64,000 nucleotides of DNA from Tetraselmis striata (GCA_006384855.1 VCJN01001577.1:1-64000); one strand, 5' to 3'; counted from the first letter of the stretch, positions 34,756-46,233 are shown. The notes: generated by a model not told the origin, from the sequence alone. Made by a program: numbers and translations.

Positions 34756-36322
34756 GACGCGTCCTCCTGGGCATGGGCCGCCATTCCGCCATTCCCCTCT
34801 CCGCCGCGAGCACTTTTATTGTTTCCATTATCATCATCAAAGACTGCTACTCCGCAAGAGCGCCAGAGCGCCTATATACTGCGGGTATTCATCCTGCGTT
34901 CTCTCAAAGCAGACTTCCGCCTGCTTGAGAACTTGAGCGACACGATGATATAATAGACGAGGATCTACGTCTAGAGGATAATAAGCGGTGCCCAGTCTAA
35001 TGCGTCGACACTGCGCGATGGCTGGTGAACTGGCTACCTTGCACGAATCCGGTTCCTAACCAGGGTAAGGAGATTAAGTAGTCAGATACATATGCATGCT
35101 TCTGACGTCTCTATACACAGCCGGGGGTGTGTTTACCGGGGTTTCAGAGCGTGGCGGACCTATGGCTGGCTCATTGAGGTAGGACAACAGTCTCAGTTAA
35201 ATCCCTCTTGATTAATCATCAGAAGCAGACTGCGCCCTGAAGTTATGCCGCCTCCCACCACCTTTGAACCCTTCGCACGCGCACGGCGCCAGCAGCGGTA
35301 GCCTCACCTCGGCCAGCGCGCAGTTCTACTCTCGCTTTGCCACGCCAGACAGGTTGTTTGGCACCCAATCACCCGTACGCATATGGGGCATGGCAAGGCG
35401 CAACTGAGCTGCCACACTGCAGACAAACATCAACATATGTGTGCCGACAGATGGGCACACGCGCGGCTCAGTCAAGCAGGGAGGTGCAGAACACGTGACT
35501 AAAAAAGAATCTTTCCAGGTTTTAAAAGCATGTAAACATGCCATCATTACCATCGCACACGCTTGTGTTTTGTAAAGAATTGGGGACATCTGGATTTTAT
35601 TGCGTAGGATTTCGGGGGTACTCGCATCGCACCCTTCACAACGTTTTGAAGGCATGTAGCACACCTGGCACATAGATGACATCGTACTAATAACGGCTGC
35701 ATAAATACGATTTGATCGCACCACAAAACGTCGCCAATGCCCATCATTGTGATAGGTCTCATTCTGCGTGCAGCTAGTGCCTATGATCATTTCGATGATG
35801 ATGTCAAAGCAAAGTAGTGAACAAGGAATGTACCTTGTGTAAAATTGAAGATGTCAAATGTTTCCTCCTTTTCACTCAGCTAGTGTTGAATTCGTTAGCG
35901 CTGTTGCTTTGCGAGAAGAGACGTGAGGCCAAATAACCGCCAATCTTCGCTATTTCGCGTGGCACAGTCATATTATGGATGTAGCGCAGCATCGAACCTT
36001 CGTCCAAAGGCATCACATACCTGGTACACGGGGATTTCCATGGCAGCACTGTCGCGTCATGTTGCGATGTGCGCAGGAAAAGCCAGAATTGTGCGGAGTA
36101 GTATACGTACGCTCAAAAATCAATAAGACTTATCAAAATTATACACACGTCTGCTCTACAGCAAAATTATGTGGATGCTCTTCTGGGTATACTTTTGCTG
36201 ATTGGGTCCGCCGTCATCAGAGAAGGAATCCATTGTCTCTGAGAAGGAATGTCATGATAGAGTGAGTATATGATATGCGCTTGGACAATTCAACAGCATG
36301 TGTGTATATGTGTACATATATG

Positions 36323-36358
<36 letters not shown>
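34756..36358. other. Intergenic, no recognised gene
   Basis: A short hairpin (TCTCAAAGCAG/CTGCTTGAGA) lies at about 34899-34930 downstream of the EEP gene. Frames of about 100-150 codons (minus 35326-35790, plus 35975-36265) show no domain. A TG microsatellite sits at 36336-36361. Confidence 0.45.
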
Positions 36359-36361
<3 letters not shown>

Positions 36362-36549
36362 TGTTTCGTGTGCTGTGCGCTCAAATCCACCACAGAGCTG
36401 TTGTGTACCTGATGCTGCGTTTTTTTGTCCAGGTACCAGGTTCCCTATCATGCAGCCACGCCACGTCTGTATACACATGGGCAAAAAGTGCAGCATAGGT
36501 TGCAAAACAGCTCTGTGGTTGATTTGAGCGCACAGCACACAAATAACAC
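36359..36549. repeat. Foldback repeat (MITE-like hairpin)
   Basis: The left arm 36359-36431 and right arm 36478-36549 are imperfect reverse complements (GTGCTGTGCGCTCAAATC; CACAGAGCTGTT) with a 46-bp spacer. The arms of about 72 bp match at most positions, giving a long hairpin of about 190 bp. No coding sequence. Confidence 0.85.
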
Positions 36550-38301
36550 TTTGACTCAAATGGAGGGGGGAGAGGGGGGGGGGGGGGGGGGTCCGCCCCA
36601 TGGCTGCCGAGGTATATCAACAATTATACATCAATGCTGCTTGGCGCACGGTATGGGGTCTGTGGCGAGCTAGCGGGTTCTCACACACAACTCGGTCGTT
36701 CGCCCTGCCAACCTCGAAAATGTCGCAATAAAAAACATGAATGACCTTCTTGCGATCTTTATAATCGGAATTAGACGTTCTGGGGTGTTTCTGAGAGCCT
36801 GCTGCTCTCAGGCCCATAACTTGATTATTGCTAAACATTGAAACGAAAATGCTTTCATGGTTCAGTAGCCCCCTTTCGCGGTCCTTTTTTTCCCGGGATG
36901 CCGACCGACCACTTCATTGTCGGTGGGGGCACATAATATTTGGGCCGTGTTATGGGCCATGAAATAGCGCATGTTGGCATGTGTGAGGATCTGTTGGAAG
37001 GGGCTTCTCGCCTTGGCGACCGCACAGCCATTTTGACTTTGCCAACTCGGCATATACAAAATTTTCCACACTGGCGCACTGATATCGGAGCCTTCGGAGA
37101 GGAGCGAGACGAGCCGTGCTCCGCCCACGGTGGTGGTGATATAAGCACGCACCGACAAAATATGAGAGCACTTTCTTTCTATGCTGGTGTAGTGCTGCTT
37201 TGATTTCGCGGCGCGTAAGAAACGGCGCGCGCTCCGCCCATTGTGCACCTCAAAAACTTATTTTAAGTTTGGACTACACATGGAGTAAACATTATTATAA
37301 CAATCTTGGCACGTCCTGATAGAAACGCCATGTATTGCAAAATGTAATGACATTGTTATATACGTCTTGGGCTCATGCTGATGTGTCATGCAGCAGTCCA
37401 TACGTCTCACACGTGCACCCGCGACTGGGAGTGCGCGCACATGTAGTTGGCATGTGTTGGCTGCCGCCAAGCCAACGTATCGCTCCTGCCATCCTGTTTC
37501 CCCATGCTGCGCCGCCCATTTTATATTTAGATGATTGTAGCTTTGTCCTCGAGACTATAACGCCTTTGCAGAAACAATACTATTGCAATAAGTCCGATAA
37601 CCGCGCGGAAGCAACGGCCGCCTTCGCCTCGGCTTTGGGGCGGGCCTGCTTACTGTACAAGGCACAGTAGCCCCGTGACCACAGAGCACCATTGCCTGGC
37701 TGTCAAGGCGAGTATACCTGTGGATGATAAATTTCTACTGTAACATTCAAAGACTTATGTGGACTAGTAAATTTTCGACGATTGGCGCGCGCGCGCGCGA
37801 CGCCCAGCGGCGGCGCGCGCGCCTCATCGTCCGCACGCTCGCGCTGCGTGCTGCTGACGACGACAGCTGACGTGCTGCCCGCCCGCGGCGCGATTGCGCG
37901 ACCGCCGGTTCGACGAGAGTCGTAGATAATAGAGACCACGCGCAACGAGCTCGTCGCCACTCGCCAGCTAAATCCCAATGGCGCTGACAAGCGCGTCTGG
38001 TCCGCCATCTCGTGTTCATCGACTGAGGCGCAGCAAGTCCATTCTGTCGTTGATATTCGTTAGGATTAGCGCTAGTCGGGTTTTGGTGGTTGGGCATTGA
38101 TCTAGTCCTAGTTGTTGCTGCTGCTGCTGAGTTGGCGCACTGTCACTGCCAGCCGCTATAGGCGAGCGCACGCAACATCGCTGTTGTCTGATCGCCGAGT
38201 CCTGTATTCCCAGCCCGGACGACAGCGTCCACGATTAGCGGCAGAAAGCAGTCACTCAGCACGTGACCTCCAAGGACGATACCAATATAGAGAACGACAA
38301 C
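36550..38301. other. Intergenic; 5' end is CpG-dense before the four-TM gene
   Basis: Poly-G at about 36567. No recognised gene at 36600-37700. From about 37780 to 38000 the sequence becomes extremely CpG-rich (alternating GCGC), consistent with the promoter region of the plus-strand gene starting at 38302, and a CTG repeat lies at about 38113-38130. Confidence 0.45.
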
Positions 38302-40368
38302 ATGGCCGACAAGGTTCAGAGCACCGAGCAGAAGCCGGTAGCAGATGCGCCAGCCTCCACGCAGCAACACTTCGACGACAAGTTGGATAACAACGCGGCG
38401 ATGCAAAAAACCGCAGACCGCGCGCAGGGGCTGTTTGTGAAGATGGTGCGGCAGGCCCCTGTCCCGCCGGCCTTCATCCCCACCGATGCCTTCCTTCCCC
38501 ACTCCGTCTACTCCACTTTCCCAAAGCTCCGGACTATAATATCTAGTCCTCTTATTACAGGCATATGCAAGCAATGCTCGACCGAATACGGCCTCGGGAA
38601 TAGTTCCGGCCGGCAAGTGCGTATATCATGTGTTTCACTACAGTAGCAATAATAATAATACGCGCGTCGTAGTCTCCTGGTACGTCTCGTCTCGCTTAAC
38701 CCCGCACTACATTATGCCCTACTTGAGCGGTCACTCACCCTTGCGCAACGGCTGGATTCGTTATTGTCGCGTCCGAATGTGACAGGGACTCAAGCCGCTG
38801 GAGAGTTTTTGCTGCTGTGCACCAAACGTCTGCGGTCTGCGCGGTGTCGTCCTTGTGCTGTCCATCCTGCAGGTGCGCGGTGGCTCATCGCCTGATTCGC
38901 TTTGGCCGCTAGCTGCGTGTACTGCCGTGCTGCGCTGCCCCCACCCGGGCTCGCACCTGCTCGGCTGCTCCCGTTCAGCTTCGCTGGTTGACGCACGCTG
39001 ACCTCTCGTCGCGATGACCTCTGTCGCGCTGCGAGCATCGTTGACGAGATGCGTCGACACGCCTCGGCCAATTTAGGCTGCCTGCAATTAACCTGGCTGT
39101 ATGCCACCGCGGAGCTCCATGAGAAGAAAAAAACTATGTAGACTATGTCAGAGTAGGATACTACGAACGACGAAAATCTGACCGGAGTGTCGTGGTAGAG
39201 CGACCATACGTAAGCGAGCGAGATCTAGGTACCGGCCCCGGTATGGGCGAGATACCGGGACATGCCGGTATGAGCGGTCGAGGTTTCCATCATGTTTACC
39301 GCGCAAGCAGCGCTGTATATATTTGTAGCCCCCTTGATGCTTGTGTAATGAATTGGCGCCGTCGGCTGGGGCTGGGGCTTCAGTGGATAGTCGGGGTCGG
39401 TGCTGGAAAGTCAGATGATTGCGATACGGGTAATTGGGATTCATATCCAGCGTTTACAGTCGATGTTGTTTCTCGTGCCACAGTCGCGATGTCGAAACAA
39501 CAGTAAAGGCACGCGAGGTCTGTCGACAGAATTCGGAGCGATCAATCAATTTAATGGTGGGACGGCATGACTCCTTACTCTGTTTAACGTTGGCATCCCC
39601 CCCCCCCCCCCCCCGCGCGCTCTCTATCCCTCTTCTCCACGGGCAGATCGCCTATGCCGGGGTGCTCCTCCTGGTGTCCCTTTTCATGTCGCTGTGGGGC
39701 GCAATCGCCTACGGATCTTACCACATGGCAGGCGGGACCGTCCTGCTGGTACTCGTCTTCCTCTTCCAGCTCGTCATGGCCTGCCTCTACCTCGTGTCGG
39801 GAATCTACGGCCTAAAGGCGACATTCGATTTACAAGCAGTGATCAACCTGAACCCAGTGACGGTCAGGAACACGCAGCTGCACTACAAGCTCAACCTGGT
39901 GGCGTTCCTCGTTGGTGCCGTCCTTGGTCTCCTGGCCACCATCTTCGCCTCCATCGCAGTCCGTGGCTATGCTGTAGCCTCCATTGTCTTCCAGTGGATC
40001 TGGTACTTGGTCTACGTCGGCATGGCTGGCTATTTCCTCTTCACTGTGTGGAGCTACAGCCACTGGATCACATCTGGTAAGCTCCAGACGCGACTGTCAC
40101 CCCCCTCCTCTCCCCCCAGGGTAGCATTCCACTCCCTTATTTCCACCTTGTTTGGTGCCCAGACGCTGGTTTCTTAATCCCTCTCCGCCCTGTCCCCCTC
40201 CCCCTGTTCCTCCCGGATGCTGGTATATGTGCGTCTCTTCCAACAGCGGCAAATGGCGACAGCTCGGCGCTCCAGAAGGCCGTGAACCTCGACGGTGCCG
40301 CGCCCTCCGCCGCCCAACCTGTGGCCGCCCCCTCCCAGCAGACAACAGCGACCGCAGCCCAAGTATAA
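38302..40368 (+). CDS. Four-transmembrane protein, three exons
   Basis: Exons 38302-38616, 39647-40076 and 40247-40368 join in phase and give 288 residues. The chosen ATG starts MADKVQSTEQKP. Residues 1-105 are hydrophilic, with one FVKMVRQAPVPPAF segment. Exon 2 encodes four hydrophobic helices (about IAYAGVLLLVSLFMSLWGA; VLLVLVFLFQLVMACLYL; LVAFLVGAVLGLLATIFA; SIVFQWIWYLVYVGMAGYF). The C-terminus is a Gln/Ala/Pro-rich tail ending QTTATAAQV. The topology recalls tetraspan vesicle proteins such as SCAMP or MARVEL types, but I see no diagnostic motif, so no family is assigned. The intron 1 acceptor is preceded by a poly-C tract (about 39598-39614). The long intron (about 1 kb) holds no supported gene. 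Confidence 0.75.
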
Positions 40369-40681
40369 AACAGGTACATACAACCAAAATGCACACGCTC
40401 TGCCAGCATGCGCCCTGCGTTCACGGACACACACACACACAAACACACACACGCACGTCATGCCACCTTAATGTCATCCATTGCGTCCTCAATTGTAAAT
40501 ATTTGGGAACCGTTTTTGAACCCGCCTCCCAAAAAGTCGGCCCATCCGTGCATCAGAGCATACTACAAATGACTATGCAAGGGATGTGGCATGATGCGGG
40601 CGGAATCGGGTCCCTGCGGCGCAACACGCTTCACCTTCTGGTCAACTATTATCAACAAGCTGGGCAGAATTAGCATATGTA
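40369..40681. other. 3' flank of the four-TM gene
   Basis: AC-repeat stretch at about 40428-40452; otherwise no supported feature. Confidence 0.5.
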
Positions 40682-40833
40682 TACACACACACACACACAC
40701 ACATGTATATGTATATACATATACATATATATACATACACACATATATATATACACATACATGTATATGTATATGTATATGTATATATATGTATATGTAT
40801 ATATATATGTATATGTATATGTATATGTATATA

Positions 40834-40897
<64 letters not shown>
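40682..40897. repeat. Compound AC / TATG / TG microsatellite
   Basis: (AC)n at 40682-40703, then TATATG and GTATAT hexamers resembling those at the left edge of the window, then (TG)n at about 40870-40896. Confidence 0.95.
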
Positions 40898-40902
<5 letters not shown>

Positions 40903-41150
40903 GAAATGTTCAATGTCATGCCGGGTGGCTGAGAAATCCGGATAACGCGCCTAGAGAAACACAGATGCTCCGCGGAGGCCGGCACCGACTGTCATCCAGA
41001 AATCCACTCTGAACGTATCGAGCTGAAGCATGGGTCAGCCGTGACATCTGGAGTGATGCCAAAGCGCAGTGAGTGCAAACAAGGAAGAATAATGTCCGCA
41101 TCTACCGTAGCTTCCAAGCATCCAACCGCTCACCACCCTAACGAGTGGCA

Positions 41151-42515
41151 TCAGCCAACGACAGTGACAGGATAGCCAGGGCAGCATAGCCGCGGCCAGA
41201 TGTGCACCATGCTACATCTCCCCTCACCAATGCGAGCCACAACAGTTGCTCTGACTGGCAATCGTGGAAAAAACTGTGCGGAGCTCTTACTATGTGTTGA
41301 TGATTTATCCTCAGGAGCTTGATAGCAACATTTTTTGTCAACAGATATCCCCCTACGTTGAGCGGAAACTTTTTGAGATCGTGCCAAACTTACCGAATGG
41401 TGCGTAGAAGAATTGAAGGGTTGGTGGACCATTTGGAGGATGGTGTGTACGGCCAATGGACCCGCTCCTCGGGGCGACTTTACGCTCAAGTAATTAACTT
41501 TGCACTGCTGGTAGTCAACTCCAGACATCTGAGGTGGGCGGCAGTCCTTCCACTTCCCCACAAAGCAAAATGTGTCGCCGGACTCGCACCGGCCATCAGT
41601 CACCGGCATCATTGCCGGATCTTCCTGGGCAACCACCGGCACGCCCAGCATGTCCAGGACGTACTTGAGGTAGGTCTCGCTGTTTGTCACCCGGAGCCTA
41701 CGCCAGTCCCCTTGATTGCTGGATTGAAAGTGGTCTGCCGGGCCGCGCAGTGCGCTGTCCATGTGCTTGCGGGGAATCAGCATCGTCTTGTCGGCATAGC
41801 CGCCCCATGAAGAGCACGCCTTGGCCATCACTGGCAGCGAGCTCACCATGGAAACGGCCGCTCTGGGCGACCGCAGCCGGCCCCGCCCACCGGGGTCAAC
41901 CGAGGTCATCATGCGGCGCAGCGGCCGCTCCAGATGGAATGGGCGCATAATCAGTGAGTTGTCCCGCACGCGCAAGATGACATGGTACTGAGCACCGTTC
42001 CTTTGCTCTGCCTGCTCGACCGCGTCCGCGCAGTCCCTCCAGCTGAGATGCTGGTCGAAGACCCGCTGCATGAGCGTCTGAAGAGAGACAGTTTGCAATG
42101 GCTCGTAGGCGGGCCAGACGGAGGTGTTCATCTCGTGCGCTACGCGCGGGCGCTCGATGCCGTGAACCGTGGCACCGTGGGCGGATATTTGGCTCGCCGC
42201 CTCCTGCAGTGACCCCGGAGCGGCGGTGCATTCGTTTTGCACCGCCCTGGTGGAATAGCGCGGCTCACCACTTTGCAGCACCAGAAACCAGTCCACAGCT
42301 GCCCAATGGCGGTTTGGCTGAAGGATGTTGGCGATCTTGGACTCCAGCTCCAGGCGGCCAACCTGCCCCACCACGCACACCGCCGCCCGCAACATGTAAA
42401 GTGGCTCTTGCGCAGCTACCCGTGCAGCTTGGGCAACCAAGCGCGGCTGATGTCCGGCGTCGCCGCTTAGCAAGAGCAGCGCCACGGCGACGGTGATTCT
42501 AAGATAGAACTGCAT
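41151..42515 (-). CDS. Glycosyltransferase-like secretory protein, copy 2 (C-extended)
   Basis: ATG at 42515 (MQFYLRITVAVALLLLSG, a signal peptide or signal anchor), 454 codons to TGA at 41151. Family features: AAVCVVGQVGRLELESKI near the N-terminus, YHVILRVRDNSLIMRPF (an R-x-R-D motif like that of sugar-nucleotide transferases of GT-A type), CSSWGGYADKTMLIPRKHM, ETYLKYVLDMLGVPVV and paired cysteines in GRCESGDTFC. This layout occurs in uncharacterised algal and stramenopile proteins thought to be Golgi glycosyltransferases; the role is inferred, not shown. Compared with copy 3 it has about 100 extra C-terminal residues after KVNYL, probably from loss of the ancestral stop. No introns. Confidence 0.65.
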   Translation of the reverse strand: MQFYLRITVAVALLLLSGDAGHQPRLVAQAARVAAQEPLYMLRAAVCVVGQVGRLELESKIANILQPNRHWAAVDWFLVLQSGEPRYSTRAVQNECTAAPGSLQEAASQISAHGATVHGIERPRVAHEMNTSVWPAYEPLQTVSLQTLMQRVFDQHLSWRDCADAVEQAEQRNGAQYHVILRVRDNSLIMRPFHLERPLRRMMTSVDPGGRGRLRSPRAAVSMVSSLPVMAKACSSWGGYADKTMLIPRKHMDSALRGPADHFQSSNQGDWRRLRVTNSETYLKYVLDMLGVPVVAQEDPAMMPVTDGRCESGDTFCFVGKWKDCRPPQMSGVDYQQCKVNYLSVKSPRGAGPLAVHTILQMVHQPFNSSTHHSVSLARSQKVSAQRRGISVDKKCCYQAPEDKSSTHSKSSAQFFPRLPVRATVVARIGEGRCSMVHIWPRLCCPGYPVTVVG

Positions 42516-43246
42516 GCTGTCGCCCCTAAATGTATAAGCATGGGTTCCAAACGGCACAGGCGGGGAGGGGGCATCAGTGACAATTTCACAACAATTTCAA
42601 TATCCGATGCAGATAGACTGTCGGCAGAGTCTCGTAAGATGAGACCGCGGACAGTGCCTTCTATGTCCACATGTGAGACCGCCGGCGACTACATCCGACA
42701 TATTCCGACGCCGCATTGCCGAGGTTGGGGGGGTGGGCGGTTGGGGAATGGAGGGCGGGGGGGGGGGGGGGGGGGGGGCATCCGGCCCACAAGCCGCAAC
42801 GACGACGGTCGGTAAACGGTCCATGCTTACCCGACCATTGAAGACATGGTCAAGGCCAAGGAAGTGTTCAAACGAGAGGATTCCTACTCGCCTAGCGAGT
42901 CGGCGCAGTGAGAAGGGAGCGTCCAGGAATTAGCAGCTCCCGATGGGCTAGCTAGATGTATGTTGTTCGACATATGCCGAGACACGTCGCACCTGGACAC
43001 GGGTGGAGCTGCCCGGTTGGATAGATACTTCGATACTACTCACGAGCAGTCCTGCGGCTGTTTGTCTGGCGACGGCTTGTCATTGCTGTTTTATCGGTGC
43101 GAACTGGTAGTAGTTTCAGGATGAAGCAGGCAGCAAAATTCAGACGGACTACTAAATACTTCCGTGAGGGTCAGAAGAACCATGCACAGTCGCCGTGAAG
43201 TAGGATAGGGGCCTTGGGGGGGGGGGGGGGGGGGGGGGTGCTTCAC
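42516..43246. other. Intergenic with poly-G tracts
   Basis: 42617-42740 is related to 32175-32300 (CTGT-GGCAGAGT ... CACATG ... poly-G), but in the opposite orientation relative to the adjacent glycosyltransferase-like gene. Poly-G tracts lie at about 42757-42778 and 43216-43238. Confidence 0.5.
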
Positions 43247-43333
43247 GTCTGCGACTACAGGCAGCAGCTCCAATGCGCTTTCTGCGCTCGATCTAGAGGA
43301 GCTACTAATTCCAGGAGTATACGCCGCCTTCAT
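43247..43333 (-). CDS. Candidate first exon, short Ser-rich peptide
   Basis: ATG at 43333 on minus reads MKAAYTPGISSSSRSSAESA and continues to a GTGAAG donor-like site at 43246, followed nine bases later by a poly-C tract, the same arrangement as in confirmed introns of this window. No downstream exon found, so it is weak. Confidence 0.2.
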
Positions 43334-43339
43334 AACCCG

Positions 43340-43400
43340 TGTCCTCTCGGTAGAGCGGTCGTCTCGTATGCGAGAGACCCGGGTTTGATTCCTGGCCGAT
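43340..43400 (+). tRNA. tRNA-like sequence, probably pseudo-tRNA
   Basis: TCGGTAGAGCGG resembles a D-arm/A box. GTCGTCTCGTATGCGAG has the length and layout of an anticodon arm, with CGT (Thr) in the anticodon position by alignment to a typical tRNA-Ala arm. CCGGGTTTGATTCCTGG forms a T-arm with a B-box (GGTTTGATTCC). The acceptor stem does not pair and the D-arm is short, so it is more likely a degenerate tRNA or the promoter head of a SINE than a working gene. Confidence 0.35.
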
Positions 43401-43541
43401 GTATTTCGGCAATATCGGGCCGGCGTGTCCCGGGTTTGTAATTATATAATTACATGAGCTAACAGCAGAAGGCGATCTCGGAAATCACCAAAATAAAAGG
43501 CAATCAGAAAGGTCCTCAGGGTTTACTCGGTTGATGCATTA

Positions 43542-45520
43542 GGCCTGGAAGATTTTATCCGTTGTCTTTGGTGGCGATTTTGCTCGGAAAAAAGGGGGGG
43601 GGGGGGGAAATCTTCCTTTTCCGGAAAAAAAAACTTATAGTCTAATAGTACTTTGAACAGTACTCGTCGATGCCCCCGATGTCGTAGGCGACAGCGCCGG
43701 CGCAGCTGACTCGAAACCGGCACAGTACAGTAGCGGCGGATGGGGAGACAAACCGCCGCAATGCATCCTCTAAGCTCTGTTTATGGGGTTTCAAGAACTA
43801 GTCAACTGTCCTAGTGCGACCCGTACAATCTGTTTCGGGTTTCAAACGGGTTTTACCGGTACCTTTCGGGCTGCCTTATCGCCCGCGAGCCTTGCGCCGG
43901 GCCTGGCCAGGGAGCTACTTAGGACAGCCACCATCATCTCATCTGCTCATTCATTATTGCCTTCCATATATCCGATATCCCTCCACCCTATCCCACCACC
44001 ACCAGCACCCGCCGCCCACACCAGGCAGCACCACTATGTACCTCCTGGCGTCACTGGCGGCGTGCGTCAACATTTCCGTTGACGGCATGACCGCGGTGCG
44101 GAACGTTTGGATAAACCTAGGCGCTCAGGAGTGGATGATGGGGCGACAAGAACTCTACGGACCAGCTGGATGAGGCAATCGAGGCCCACGCCCCCGACTA
44201 CCACCCCCTGCTTGCTGACACCGATATCAAGATGGTGTGCATGGCCGGCACCCGGCACGACCGTGGGCTTTCGCGAGACTGCACAGCGTTCCTGCTAGAG
44301 GCAGTCACAGACACCCTGGCGTTTCTTGCTTTGAGACGAGAGCGGTTACGATTAAGGTCGATTGCCAGCGCCCCGCTACCCGGTTACGATTAAGGTCTCG
44401 GCAAGCACCGCACAACCCGTTCCCGACGATGATGATGGCTAGCGCCGCGCCGAGCCATGAGAGTCATCACCGCCTCCCTACTCGCAATGAAAGTGCCTAG
44501 CGGCGCCCCGCTGTCTGCCAAAAACCAGCAATACAACTCCCTGATAGACTGACAAGAGTTAGAGGGCGTCGGTTGGTCGACGGACATGGCTAAACCGGTC
44601 GGCTTCGAGACAGTTCGTCTTCGCCCTCCATCGCGCCTTGTTCCCTCTCAGCTCTCGTTCCAAGACTGGCGTTGTATCTGGGGTATGAGAGCATCTCTGC
44701 AAAGGGCCAGCCCCGCCGGACAAACGTTTCGCGCAGTTTTTTGGGAAGAAGAAACTCGGACATAAGGCAGACCGGCCGAACGTTCCGAAGCTCGTTGGAG
44801 TACCTCAATACCACGCTGTCCGCAACGGTAATTGGGTCCAGAAGGGCAAGTGGCCGAGCATCATCGCGTTGCTAAAGCCCTGGAGCTCTCGCTATTTCGG
44901 TATGAGGAGCGGCTCGGCAAGCAGCGCGACTATGACCTTAAGTCAAAACTGAGGGAGGAGCCGGTACGGTCGGCCAAGACGGCGTCGCATGTGGAGACCA
45001 TCGAGGCGCTGAAAGCGCTGGCCATCAACCGCGATTTCCCAACCGACATGCGCTAGCTTAGCCACCGGCTGCTGGACATACACCCCCGTCTATGATGTCT
45101 AATACAGTCGGGCGGGTCTGGGGTTGACAATGTAATCAACATTGTCATTTATTACATTCATCTATGTGCCATAATATTCATCTATATGCCGTGGTCTTCT
45201 ATGCATCCTCCTGCATCTATATTAACGGCCTATTTGCTGCCCCAGCCTTGTCTACAGTACTGCACAAAGTACTGTCACAGTCCCCCCTTTTTTTCACCTG
45301 AAGGTGGGGGTGCCCAATACCTATAGAAGTTCATCTATAACATGTTTTTAGTTGCCCTGGCTGTTCCTGCATGCTTACAAGGCACAAACACGATGTTTCC
45401 TTGTCATTTGTTTCATGGCAGTACTTTAGCAGTACTGCAGAGGAAGGAAGTATTTCCAAAGGGGGGGCCCCAAAAAAAGGGGGGGGGGCACCAAAGACAA
45501 CGGATAAAATCTTCCAGGCC
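43542..45520. mobile_element. PIF/Harbinger-like DNA transposon, 1,979 bp
   Basis: The ends are 32-bp perfect inverted repeats (start GGCCTGGAAGATTTTATCC at 43542 and its complement ending at 45520), flanked by TTA at 43539-43541 and 45521-45523. The TTA duplication and GGCC-start match PIF/Harbinger/Tourist elements. Weaker inverted similarity continues inward (poly-G, then AGTACT motifs). Inside there are only frame-broken coding traces: EAIEAHAPDYHPLLAD around 44190, KRFAQFFGKKKLGHKADRP and VRNGNWVQKGKWPSII around 44720-44860, and a coiled coil ending TDMR at 45056. No intact transposase, so it looks non-autonomous. Confidence 0.85.
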
Positions 45521-45523
45521 TTA

Positions 45524-46046
45524 GCCCTTCGGGGTTCGAATGAGGCAATGGTCTACTGGCTATGCCAGACCTACTACTGCAGTTGGCGCACGAGGTCAAG
45601 TGCTGGGGCGGCTTCGGCCGATGTCCCGGGGCGAACTTTTAACTTTTAATACGCCGCCTGCTAATATTATGTACTCCTGCTCTTCTCCTCCTCCCAATGC
45701 TCTAGCCAGTCGCTACTGCGATCTCGTTCGTCCTACTTACCCCGCTGTCCGCGCTTTAGTTCGCCCTGCTGTGATGGGTTTTTTGGTTACACGGGGAAGA
45801 GTCGGGCGAAGGCAAAGGCCCTTGCTGTCATGTTGCGCGTTATTCGCGCGCTGATGTCCGCCTGCTGCTACATCCAGGCGGCCGCTAGAACAAGTGGTAG
45901 TGTGCTGTACCGTACGGTAACACGCGAATTCGAAGCGACGAAAGGTATGCTGAGATATACCCTGTACCGGGATCTCCGCCATTAGGAGATGCTGAAGGTA
46001 CTGTACTTACTTTGTGAGGGAAAGCAGTGGTTGCCGCTATAAATGT
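45524..46046. other. Intergenic between the two transposons
   Basis: No recognised gene; a short frame at 45540-45854 lacks any domain. Confidence 0.5.
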
Positions 46047-46233
46047 ATGATCTAAACTAGTTTATGGGGTTTCCATCCTTGACCTAACCGCTTTTCAGCT
46101 ACAAGTGCTGCGCAGTGGTACGGGAACTAGTAACTGTTGTTGCGCCCTTGTTGGGTGCAGCACGAGTAGACATAAAAGCAGCCAGAACAGCTGAGCCTGC
46201 CATCTTCCAGTTTTCGCTGCGTTCCACGCAGCG
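46047..46233 (+). repeat. A1 repeat of YR element D
   Basis: Begins ATGATCTAAACTAGTTTATG and ends with a 19-bp hairpin. Matches A2 (48962-49152), which has four extra bases (GCGG) near its start. Confidence 0.93.
46215..46233. promoter_or_regulatory. 19-bp hairpin at the inner end of the A repeat
   Basis: CGCTGCGT and ACGCAGCG pair around a 3-base loop. The same hairpin ends every A repeat: 49134-49152, 25633-25651, 28550-28568, 10791-10809 and 22870-22888. In the diverged copy (50342-50360) one stem pair has changed from C-G to T-A on both sides. Possible recombinase arm site or RNA signal; role inferred. Confidence 0.7.

Noticed and set aside
34899..34930. Hairpin after the EEP gene as a transcription terminator
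   Set aside because: Rho-independent terminators do not apply in a eukaryotic nuclear context and no U-tract follows.
39061..39506. Genes inside intron 1 of the four-TM gene
   Set aside because: Short frames without domain or splice support; the flanking exons join in phase across them.
38302..40368. Assignment as SCAMP
   Set aside because: Four TM helices fit, but no NPF repeats or the conserved SCAMP core motif was seen.
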